From Haloarcula mannanilytica (GTDB lineage Archaea > Halobacteriota > Halobacteria > Halobacteriales > Haloarculaceae): a stretch of DNA of 33,955 bases. Where the stretch lies: contig NZ_BIXZ01000016.1 in assembly GCF_005406125.1 (NCBI RefSeq), positions 1-33,955 of the forward strand. Reading direction: 5' to 3'. Of the stretch, positions 15,213-22,570 are shown piece after piece. The first letter of the stretch is position 1, and every line of letters starts with the position of its first letter. A model generated the notes under the pieces. That model was given only the letters and a program-made list of their open reading frames with translations, searched no databases and had not been told where the DNA came from. The position numbers and the translations under genes were made by a program.

Positions 15213-16111
15213 TGGCCGCCGACGCGCCCCACCCAGCCTTCGAGGGGTACGCGACCGAGGCCGTGCCACAGGCCGCCGTGGGATCGCCGGGGAAAGACGG
15301 CGTACTCGAACTGACCTTCGAGCGGACGGCCGACGGAACGGCTCTGGTCCACGACTACGCGACGGTCCCGTTCCACATCTCGGGCACGCTGGCACACGAC
15401 CCCCACCCCAGCGCCGACACCGTCTTCATACAGTCGCCGACCGGCGGCATCGCCCAGGGTGACCGTCACGACGTGTCGATAGCTGTCGGGGACGAAGCCA
15501 TCGCGCACGTCTCGACCCAGAGCTCGACGAAAGTACAGACGATGACGTGTAACTACGCCGCCGCCGACACGACTCTCAGTGTCGGGGCTGGCGGCCACCT
15601 GGAGTACGTCCCCGAGCCGACGATTCTCCACGCCGATTCCAGGTACTTCCAGGAACTCACGGTCGACCTCGCTCCCGGCGCGACAGCCGTCGTCAGTGAC
15701 GTGGTCGTCCCCGGCCGACTCGCTCGGGGCGAGCGGTTCGAGTTCGAGCGATATATCTCCCGCGTGCGCGGGACCGGCCCTGATGGGCTCCTGTTCGAGG
15801 ACGCGACACACCTGACACCGGCGGATTCGGACCCCACGGCTCCCGGCGTTCTCGGCGAGTTCACCGTCTACGGGACGACGTTCGTCCTTGCTCCGGACCG
15901 GGACGAGACCGAACTGAGCGACGCCCTACACGCGGTCGTCACCGATGGCGAAGCCCGGGCCGGTGCGACAGCGCTCCCCAACGGCGCTGGCGTCGCGGTC
16001 CGCGCTCTCGGCGATAGGGCCGAGACGGTCCAGGCCACGCTCCATGGAGCCTGGGACCACGCTCGACAGGAGTTGCTGGACGTTCCCGCCCCCTCAGGGA
16101 GGAAGTACTGA
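15212..16111 (+). CDS. ureD: Urease accessory protein UreD
   Basis: A 299-residue UreD/UreH, the scaffold that docks on apo-urease and channels nickel from UreG via UreF. Typical elements are LELTFERTADGTALVHDYATVPFHIS (N-terminal), FIQSPTGGIAQGDRHDVSIAV, HVSTQSSTKVQTM and YVPEPTILHADSRY with PGRLARGERF. The start ATG 15212 overlaps the last base of the ureG stop (TGATG), so the genes are tightly coupled. No missing segments are apparent. Confidence 0.92.
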   Translation: MAADAPHPAFEGYATEAVPQAAVGSPGKDGVLELTFERTADGTALVHDYATVPFHISGTLAHDPHPSADTVFIQSPTGGIAQGDRHDVSIAVGDEAIAHVSTQSSTKVQTMTCNYAAADTTLSVGAGGHLEYVPEPTILHADSRYFQELTVDLAPGATAVVSDVVVPGRLARGERFEFERYISRVRGTGPDGLLFEDATHLTPADSDPTAPGVLGEFTVYGTTFVLAPDRDETELSDALHAVVTDGEARAGATALPNGAGVAVRALGDRAETVQATLHGAWDHARQELLDVPAPSGRKY

Positions 16112-16692
16112 TGTTGGTCGCAGACACCTACCTCGGCCACCGTGATGACGACGCCGTCGCCGATGCCCTCGAAGCGTCGGACCACGGCACTGTCGTACTC
16201 TCGGACACCGAACGCCAGCGCTCGCGGGTCCGAACCGAAACGACCGACGGCCGGGACCTCGGAATCGTGGTTGCCCGCGACCTCGGCGACGGCGACGTGC
16301 TCGAAGCCGAGGACGGAACCCTCGTCGTCGTCGAACTCGCCGCAATCGAGGCCCTCGTGCTCGATTTCGCCGACAGCGCGGTGTCACCGACCGCGGCGCT
16401 GGAACTCGGTCACGCCGTGGGGAACAAACACTGGAATCTCGCGGTCCGGGACCAGGAAGCGCTGTTCCCCGTGACTGACTCGAAGGACCGGATGGAAGAT
16501 ACGGTCGCCGAACTGCTCCCCGCGGATGTGCCGACGCGGTACGAACACGTTCCGCCGACGACGTTCGATGACGACGGGGTCGACCACAGCCACGGCGGCG
16601 ACCACACGCATGGCGAAGGCGGCCACAGTCACGGCGGCGCTGGCCACGCTCACGGCCACGGCGTCCGGACTATCGACGGGGGCGACCAATGA
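16111..16692 (+). CDS. ureE: Urease nickel metallochaperone UreE
   Basis: A 193-residue UreE. The N-terminal domain begins MLVADTYLGH; the C-terminal metal-binding domain has LGHAVGNKHWNLAV, where His101 corresponds to the nickel ligand of the family. A flexible tail from about residue 158 to 184 has nine histidines spaced by Gly, Asp and Ala (at 159, 161, 165, 167, 172, 174, 179, 181, 183), the classic histidine-rich nickel store. It overlaps ureD by one base and ureF by 4 nt. Confidence 0.93.
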   Translation: MLVADTYLGHRDDDAVADALEASDHGTVVLSDTERQRSRVRTETTDGRDLGIVVARDLGDGDVLEAEDGTLVVVELAAIEALVLDFADSAVSPTAALELGHAVGNKHWNLAVRDQEALFPVTDSKDRMEDTVAELLPADVPTRYEHVPPTTFDDDGVDHSHGGDHTHGEGGHSHGGAGHAHGHGVRTIDGGDQ

Positions 16693-17378
16693 GCGATACC
16701 GCGACGCTTGAATCGTTCCGGCTGGCAGACTCGTTTCTCCCCGTCGGGACCTACACCGTCTCCTACGGGTTAGAACAGTTCATTCAGGACGACCGCGTCG
16801 AAGACGCGGCGGACCTCGAAGCGCTTCTCGTGACGTATCTCCGCCACCAGGTCGGGCCTGCTGAACTCGTTGCCCTCCGGGCCGCACACGCCGCTGCAAC
16901 CGAGGGAGACCTCGATGCGATCTGTGAGGCTGACCGACGGCTTTCGGCCGTAACCCTGGCAGCGGAGTTCCGCGAGAGCGCCCAACGATCCGGTGACCGG
17001 CTGCTCTCACTCCAGACGGACCTCCGTGACGAGCCGGTACTGGACCGGTATGCTGAGCGCGTCGCCGCTGACGGATCGCCCGGAAACTATGCCGTTGTCC
17101 TTGGCGTTGCGACGGGGCTGGCTGACGTGGATGTCCGTGATGCCTGCCTGCTGTGCTGTCACGGGTTCGTCACCGGACTGCTGGGTGCTGCCCAGCGCCT
17201 CCTCTCGCTTGGCCATACGGATGCCCAACGAATCCTCGACGATCTGAGGTCGGTGATGGCAGAGGCCGTCGACGACAGCGAAGACCGAACGATTGACCAG
17301 ATGACCCCGTTTGCGCCACTGGTCGACGTAGTAGCCGCCGAGCACGAACGCGCAGAGCGGCGACTGTTCGCCAGCTAA
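16689..17378 (+). CDS. ureF: Urease accessory protein UreF
   Basis: A 229-residue all-helical UreF, which bridges UreD and UreG in the activation complex. It begins with LESFRLADSFLPVGTYTVSYGLE, the conserved UreF N-terminus, and contains LVALRAAHAAATEGDLDAIC and a C-terminal TPFAPLVDVVAAEHERAERRLFAS. It is the last gene of the operon. A T-run at 17478-17483 lies about 100 nt downstream and may end the transcript. Confidence 0.93.
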   Translation: MSDTATLESFRLADSFLPVGTYTVSYGLEQFIQDDRVEDAADLEALLVTYLRHQVGPAELVALRAAHAAATEGDLDAICEADRRLSAVTLAAEFRESAQRSGDRLLSLQTDLRDEPVLDRYAERVAADGSPGNYAVVLGVATGLADVDVRDACLLCCHGFVTGLLGAAQRLLSLGHTDAQRILDDLRSVMAEAVDDSEDRTIDQMTPFAPLVDVVAAEHERAERRLFAS

Positions 17379-17473
17379 CGACCGGACGAAACGGATATTG
17401 GCGACGCGAAAGCTTGGGGACAGCGAATACGCTCGGCCCAAACCGATAGCCATCGCTCCTCTCAGGACCCGCT

Positions 17474-17490
17474 CTACTTTTTTAATCTTT
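17474..17490 (+). terminator. T-rich tract after ureF
   Basis: CTACTTTTTTAATCTTT: a run of six T within a T-rich stretch fits intrinsic archaeal termination, which needs oligo-T but no stable hairpin. It may also overlap the promoter of the next gene. Confidence 0.35.
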
Positions 17491-17533
17491 CAGTTGTAAT
17501 CGTGATACGGAACCGGATGAGTAGACGCGACCT

Positions 17534-18013
17534 ATGACAATCGACCAATTAGAAGAGTACGGGCTCGAACAGATGGACGACGAAGAGATCGAGGCGTTCC
17601 TCTCCACACACTCGACCGGGGTCTTGGGCCTACCGATGTCGGATATCCCGTATCTGATTCCGCTGTCGTACGGCTTCGACAACGGGTCCTGTCTCTATTT
17701 CACGTACGTAACCGGTGAATCGAGCCAGAAGGCGGAACTGACCGAGAAAGCAGGCCGTGGCCGGTTTCTCGTCTACAACGTCGACACCGCATTCGAGTGG
17801 CAAAGCGTCATGCTCGATGGCGATATCACCAGTGTCCCGGAGGACGACTGGCCAGAAATCGAGGCAATAACCCAGAACGCCTGGCGACCCAACACGCTCC
17901 AGACGGCCACCACCTCCGGCGGTGTCACGCTCTATCAATTCGAGATAACGGACCTAGCCGGTATTCGCCAGACCGGTCTGGCACCCGACTTTCGGGAGAA
18001 CATCGAGCCGTGA
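17534..18013 (+). CDS. Pyridoxamine 5'-phosphate oxidase family protein
   Basis: A 159-residue split-barrel flavin-nucleotide-binding protein. STHSTGVLGLPMSDIPYLIPLSYGFD (about 29-54) is the strand-turn pattern of the family, followed by CLYFTYVTGESSQKAELTE (phosphate-binding Lys/Ser region) and RFLVYNVDTAFEWQSVMLDGDIT. Proteins of this type bind FMN, F420 or haem; the cofactor and substrate cannot be decided here. It ends just before a stretch of doubtful coding. It is transcribed alone, between ureF and the molybdopterin enzyme. Confidence 0.8.
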   Translation: MTIDQLEEYGLEQMDDEEIEAFLSTHSTGVLGLPMSDIPYLIPLSYGFDNGSCLYFTYVTGESSQKAELTEKAGRGRFLVYNVDTAFEWQSVMLDGDITSVPEDDWPEIEAITQNAWRPNTLQTATTSGGVTLYQFEITDLAGIRQTGLAPDFRENIEP

Positions 18014-18049
18014 CTGCCGTCCCCGCGTAACCAAACCGCTACAGCCATT

Positions 18050-18336
18050 GAAACGCTGCCGTTCGCAACGTTCAGTCCGGACGCTCCGACCGGCAACAAC
18101 GGCGTCGCTGTGGCTGTAGGCGGTCGCCAGCGCTGGTCGCGTCTATCGGCACTACGAGTGATGTCCCAGTACAGTATGTGGTGCCCCTCTCGAAACTGAC
18201 GGCACAAACGGGTCCCGCCCCAGTAGTCCGGAACCCGCTCTGCCATCGTTCGAGCGGCGTCAGTATTGACAGTCACATAAACCCACCCACGTTTTACCGG
18301 GTGCTTACTTGTGTTCCTGATCCTATCAATTAGCAT
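18050..18336 (-). pseudogene. Coding-like remnant, unknown
   Basis: On the minus strand a frame from ATG 18336 reads MLIDRIRN, RGWVYVTVNTDAARTMAERV and YWGGTRLCRQFREGHHILYW before losing protein character near 18130; the open frame formally runs on to 17935, into the 3' end of the neighbouring plus-strand gene. The central 50 residues look like a real conserved domain, with good codon choice. It opens only 5 nt upstream of the fdh-like start on the other strand, leaving little space for a promoter. A decayed gene is more likely than a working one. No family is recognised. Confidence 0.3.
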
Positions 18337-18340
18337 AGAA

Positions 18341-20407
18341 ATGAGTGACAATCAAGACCAAAGCCCACGGGCAGCGCAGACAGTCTGTCCGTACTGTGGC
18401 GTCGGCTGTACGATAGAATACGCGGGCAAGGGCAAAGCAACCGGCACGGCAGGCCCAGTGAACACGAGCGGTGAGGTCTGTCCGAAGGGCGTGGCTGCAT
18501 TCGATGTGGTAGCCCACGACGAGCGGCTGACCGAGCCGCTTGTCCGTGAGGGCGGACGGTTTGTCACTGCGCCCTGGGAAACCGCCTTGAGTCGCGTGGC
18601 TGCTGAACTCGGGGAAATCATCGACCAGCACGGGCCAGACGCCGTCGAGTTCTTCGCCTCCTCGAACTGTACGAACGAGGAGAACTACGTCTTTCAGAAG
18701 CTCGCGCGGATGCTCGGCACCAACAACGTCGACAACTGCGCCCGTCTCTGTCATTCGTCGACTGTCGCCGCGATGAGCGAGCGCCTCGGTGCCGGGGCGA
18801 TGACGAACACGCTCGATGACCTCGCCGAAACCGACTGTCTGCTCGTCACCGGGGCGAACCCAGCCGAACAGCATCCGGTCATCTTCCGGTCGTACGTCTT
18901 GCCGGCGATCCGCAACGGGGCCACACTCATCCATATCGACCCGCGGGAAACGGACACGACCGATGCCGCCGACATCCACCTCGATGTTCGACCCGGATAC
19001 GACATCCAACTGCTCAACTCGATGGCGAAAGTCGTTCTCGACGAGGGACTCGCCGATGAGCCGTTTATCGAGGAGCGGACGACCGGCGACGCGGAATTAA
19101 AAGCCCACCTCCGTGACCTCGATGTCGCGGCGGGGGCCGACGCTGCCGGTGTTGACGCGGAGGCCGTCCGCGAAGCGGCCCGAGCATACGCCGAGGCCGA
19201 CAGAGCGGCGATCGTCACTGGGATGGGAATGAGCCAGCACACGTCCGGCACCGACAACGTCCACGCGCTGTTGAACCTCGCGCTGCTGACCGGGAACGTG
19301 GGTCGCCCGGGAACCGGCGTGAACCCGCTCCGTGGCCAGAACAACGTCCAGGGTGCTGGCGATGTCGGCGCGCTTCCAAACGTGCTTCCGGGGTACCAAT
19401 CCGTCACGAACCCGGATGCTCGGCAGCGTATTGCCGACGAGTGGGGCGTTGCGCCGCCGGGCGAACCCGGCTTGACGGAGACGACCGCGATACACCAGTT
19501 CGGTGACGGCGTCAGGGCGGCGGTCGTGTTCGGCGAGAACCCGGCAGTCACGGAACCGAACGCCAACGCTGCCGGATCAGCCTTCGACGACCTCGATTTC
19601 TGTGTCGTCATCGATCTCTTCGAGACAGCGACCGTCGACCACGCCGATGTCGTGCTTCCGGGGAGCAGTTGGGCGGAGAAATCCGGGACGGTGACCAACA
19701 CGGACCGGCGAGTGATGCGGATGCGACCGAACGCTGATCTGCCCGGGAACGCCCGCCGGGACCTCGATATCCTCACGGACATCGGTCAGCGGCTGGTCGA
19801 CCAGGCGGACGCGTTCGACTACGACGGACCGGAAGCGGTGTTCGAGGAGCTAACGCGGGTCAATCCGCTGTACGCTGGCATGAGTTACGACGGTATCGGT
19901 GAGGGCTACCAGCGGTGGCCCTTCCCGGCGGACGCCGATTCCGGAACCGACGTACTCCACTCGGAAACGTTCGCGTCCGGGGAGCGAACCGCCCCGCTGC
20001 TACCGATTTCGCCGACGCCACCGGCCGATGCTGTCTCCGAAGACCAGCTCGTACTCACGACGGGACGCGTACTCCAGCACTTCAACAGCGGGGCGCTCAC
20101 TCGCCGGTCGGAGACACTCATGCGGATGCGCGGGGAAGATGTCCTCGAGATCCATCCGGACGACGCTGCCGCCCGCGATATTGCGGACGGCGATACTGTT
20201 GTCGTTGAGAGCGACCGCGGCAGCGTGACGGTGTCGGCAGCCGTAACGACCACGATTCGTTCCGGAGTCGTGTTCTGTACGTTCCACTATGAGGACCCAC
20301 TCGCAAACGCCCTGACCGGCGATGCCCTCGACCCTGTCGCTGAGATTCCGGAGTACAAGCATTCGGCCGTAACAGTACGAAAGGCAGCAGCGCCCACACA
20401 GGAATAA
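18341..20407 (+). CDS. Molybdopterin oxidoreductase, formate dehydrogenase-like alpha subunit
   Basis: A 688-residue cytoplasmic Mo/W-bisMGD enzyme. The N-terminus binds a 4Fe-4S cluster through C16, C19, C23 and C47 (VCPYCGVGC...VCPKG). The bisMGD domains follow, with NNVDNCARLCHSSTVAAM, in which Cys137 matches the Mo ligand (Cys or Sec) of formate dehydrogenases. SNCTNEENY, HIDPRETDTTDAADIHL, GMSQHTSGTDNVHALLNLAL and GRPGTGVNPLRGQNNVQGAGD are FDH/assimilatory nitrate reductase-like. There is no Tat signal. I chose ATG 18341 over 18311 because MSDNQDQSPR is a natural N-terminus. No electron-transfer subunit, fdhD or molybdopterin gene lies beside it, so the electron partner is unknown. Formate dehydrogenase is more likely than nitrate reductase but not certain. 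Confidence 0.85.
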   Translation: MSDNQDQSPRAAQTVCPYCGVGCTIEYAGKGKATGTAGPVNTSGEVCPKGVAAFDVVAHDERLTEPLVREGGRFVTAPWETALSRVAAELGEIIDQHGPDAVEFFASSNCTNEENYVFQKLARMLGTNNVDNCARLCHSSTVAAMSERLGAGAMTNTLDDLAETDCLLVTGANPAEQHPVIFRSYVLPAIRNGATLIHIDPRETDTTDAADIHLDVRPGYDIQLLNSMAKVVLDEGLADEPFIEERTTGDAELKAHLRDLDVAAGADAAGVDAEAVREAARAYAEADRAAIVTGMGMSQHTSGTDNVHALLNLALLTGNVGRPGTGVNPLRGQNNVQGAGDVGALPNVLPGYQSVTNPDARQRIADEWGVAPPGEPGLTETTAIHQFGDGVRAAVVFGENPAVTEPNANAAGSAFDDLDFCVVIDLFETATVDHADVVLPGSSWAEKSGTVTNTDRRVMRMRPNADLPGNARRDLDILTDIGQRLVDQADAFDYDGPEAVFEELTRVNPLYAGMSYDGIGEGYQRWPFPADADSGTDVLHSETFASGERTAPLLPISPTPPADAVSEDQLVLTTGRVLQHFNSGALTRRSETLMRMRGEDVLEIHPDDAAARDIADGDTVVVESDRGSVTVSAAVTTTIRSGVVFCTFHYEDPLANALTGDALDPVAEIPEYKHSAVTVRKAAAPTQE

Positions 20408-20605
20408 CCCATTCTGAGTTTCAGGGCGTGTGAAGGATCCGCGGGTAATCCGACTGGGCTTGATTGATAGTGATTCTTGTCGCGATTTACCGGGACGCGC
20501 CGACCCCTGTGGGCGTCGCTATCCGGAAATAATCGACAATAATCACTATGAGTACCCCTGGTGTGAGTGGATACTGTTCGTGATGGGGCTGTCGCCAAAC
20601 GTCCC

Positions 20606-20613
20606 GATATTAA
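20606..20613 (+). promoter_or_regulatory. TATA box of RHH regulator
   Basis: GATATTAA lies about 28 nt before ATG 20638, consistent with a leaderless message. Confidence 0.4.
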
Positions 20614-20637
20614 GTCTGTCCAGCGGTGAGAACTACT

Positions 20638-21183
20638 ATGCCGACCGACCGGGTCACCGTCTCCCTGGATGAGGAGACCAAGGAGACGTTACAGGAACTG
20701 ACCGACAGAACCGGAGAGAGTCAAAGCCAACTGATCCGCGAAGCACTCGGGTTTTACGCAGCAAATTTCGACTCAGCGCATGCGAGTGACAGCGACCACC
20801 TCCAGACGTACTACGAGATGCTTTCGACGGGCGAACACGTGCTTCTGGATATTGACTTACTGCACGCGCTTTTGAACCAGTTCGATGATCCCGCGGAGCG
20901 TGACGAGGAAGTTCTGGAGATGATCGATCAGGTAGCACAGTACCACGCCCAGGAGTACGCCGACCGGTTCGACTCCCTCGAAGGCGTTCTGGATTGGCTA
21001 GCGCTGTGTGGATTTCTGACTGTTCGACGAGCGGAAAAGGGGAGCTTTCACGTGGTTTTCCCATCCGAATCGGTACGGTGGTTGATGATTCGGTTTATCC
21101 GCGGTAGCATCGCCGACCTCCCGTTCGAGATAGAGATAGAGGAGAGCCTTTCGAAGGTGCTCATGAGAGAACGGGCGGAGTAA
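20638..21183 (+). CDS. Ribbon-helix-helix (CopG-type) regulator
   Basis: A 181-residue protein whose first 45 residues are a ribbon-helix-helix DNA-binding domain: the beta-strand DRVTVSLDEETKETL followed by helix-turn-helix QELTDRTGESQSQLIREAL. The remaining 135 residues are helical and acidic (LLDIDLLHALLNQF, EEVLEMIDQVAQYHAQEYADRF, LEGVLDWLALCGFLTVRRAEKG) and probably bind an effector or mediate oligomerisation; the family of this part is not recognised. ATG 20638 is chosen for its fit to the TATA box. Located just upstream of the NRAMP-hyuAB operon on the same strand, it is a candidate regulator of it. Confidence 0.8.
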   Translation: MPTDRVTVSLDEETKETLQELTDRTGESQSQLIREALGFYAANFDSAHASDSDHLQTYYEMLSTGEHVLLDIDLLHALLNQFDDPAERDEEVLEMIDQVAQYHAQEYADRFDSLEGVLDWLALCGFLTVRRAEKGSFHVVFPSESVRWLMIRFIRGSIADLPFEIEIEESLSKVLMRERAE

Positions 21184-21361
21184 CGTCCCAGCCGGTGAAA
21201 CAGGCGTTCGCGGATCCGGGAGTGGCCTGGTCTTACGATTTCATACAGCCGGTGACGCGTACACAGAGTTCATACGACTGATGGTCCGCCTACACACAGG
21301 TCTTAACAATGTTTTTTGGCACCTGCCGGAACCGTGACAGTAGCTATCAGGACTAACAATC

Positions 21362-22570
21362 ATGAGTATTACGCAACGACTCAAAGCCGTCGGCCCGGGA
21401 GCGATGGTCGCGGCCGCGTTCATCGGCCCAGGCACGGTCACGACTGCGAGCGTCACTGGGGCGGAGTTCGGCTATGCGCTCCTGTGGACAATGGTTTTCT
21501 CGATTGTTGCCACCATTGTTCTCCAAGAGATGAGTGCGCGACTCGGCCTGGTTTCGGGCGAAGGGCTCGGTGAGGCGCTCCGAGAGCGGTTTGACAATCA
21601 GATCGTCGAGTACGTGAGTATCTTCCTCGTCGTTGGCGCTATCGGCGTCGGGACCGCCGCATACGAGGCCGGGAATATCCTCGGCGGTGCCGCGGGGCTT
21701 GCGACAATCACGGGCATCAGCTCAACCGTGTGGGGCGTCGTGATGGGACTTGTCGCCGGAATCCTGCTCTACACCGGGCGGTACAAACTGATCGAGCGGG
21801 CGCTCGTCGGTCTCGTCGCCGTCATGGCGCTTTCCTTCGTCGCATCGGCGATACTCATCGGTCCCGACCCAGGTGCGATTGCGATGGGCTTTGTCCCCGG
21901 TATCCCTTCCGGGTCGCTGTACCTCATCACCGGCCTCATCGGGACGACCATCGTCGGGTACAACCTGTTCCTGCACGCGAGTAACGTCCAGGAACGCTGG
22001 AGCGGACCCGAGGATATCGGCCACTCGCGTATCGACACGGTGCTGTCAATCGTTGCCGGCGGCGTGATAACGATCACTATCATGGTGACCGCGGCCGCAG
22101 CGTTCGAGCCGGGAACCCAGATCAGCGACATCGGCCGGATGGCCGAACAGCTCCGACCCATTGCCGGTCCGTACGCGGAACTGTTCTTCAGCATCGGCAT
22201 ATTCGCCGCCGGGTTCACGAGCGCGACGACGGCACCCCTTGCGGGCGCGTGGGCGACAACGGGTGCACTGGGCTGGGATTCAGACATGCAGAGTACGCAG
22301 TTCCGTGCCGTCTGGGGAACCATCCTCGGCGTCGGGGTTCTCTCGGTACTGTTGGGTGGCAGCCCCGTCCAGATCATCGTGTTCGCACAGGTTGTCAACG
22401 GGATTTTATTGCCAATCGTTGCGATATTCCTAATCTACGCGATGAACCAGCGGGACCTTCTCGGTGAGTACACGAACGGGTCGATAGCGAACGCGCTCGG
22501 TGCCATCGTGACACTCGTCGTCATCTGGCTCGGGGTTCGCACGATTCTCGACGTGGCGGGGGTGATATAA
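21362..22570 (+). CDS. NRAMP-fold transporter with altered metal site
   Basis: A 402-residue membrane protein with about eleven hydrophobic segments of the NRAMP (Mn/Fe transporter, LeuT-like) fold. It begins LKAVGPGAMVAAAFIGPGTV (about 7-26). In true metal transporters TM1 carries Asp-Pro-Gly-Asn and TM6 Met-Pro-His; here the matching sites read GPGT (22-25) and GYNLFLHA (199-206), so the aspartate and the methionine/histidine ligands are missing. Such divergent NRAMPs, like Bacillus YcsG, are found beside 5-oxoprolinase genes and probably carry a different substrate. It directly abuts hyuA (stop TAA then ATG), so import of the HyuAB substrate is a reasonable inference. Metal transport cannot be excluded without assay. 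Confidence 0.85.
   Translation: MSITQRLKAVGPGAMVAAAFIGPGTVTTASVTGAEFGYALLWTMVFSIVATIVLQEMSARLGLVSGEGLGEALRERFDNQIVEYVSIFLVVGAIGVGTAAYEAGNILGGAAGLATITGISSTVWGVVMGLVAGILLYTGRYKLIERALVGLVAVMALSFVASAILIGPDPGAIAMGFVPGIPSGSLYLITGLIGTTIVGYNLFLHASNVQERWSGPEDIGHSRIDTVLSIVAGGVITITIMVTAAAAFEPGTQISDIGRMAEQLRPIAGPYAELFFSIGIFAAGFTSATTAPLAGAWATTGALGWDSDMQSTQFRAVWGTILGVGVLSVLLGGSPVQIIVFAQVVNGILLPIVAIFLIYAMNQRDLLGEYTNGSIANALGAIVTLVVIWLGVRTILDVAGVI

Noticed and set aside
18751-19782. Long minus-strand frame of 343 codons
   Set aside because: Antisense of the FDH-like gene, Ser/Arg-rich and without any family motif.
17534-21183. LUD, split-barrel and FDH-like genes as one pathway
   Set aside because: They are separated by unrelated operons or have own promoters, and nothing in the sequence links them.
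21362-22570. NRAMP-like protein as the nickel importer for urease
   Set aside because: Metal-ligand motifs are replaced and it is in a tight operon with HyuAB, so nickel import is not supported though not excluded.
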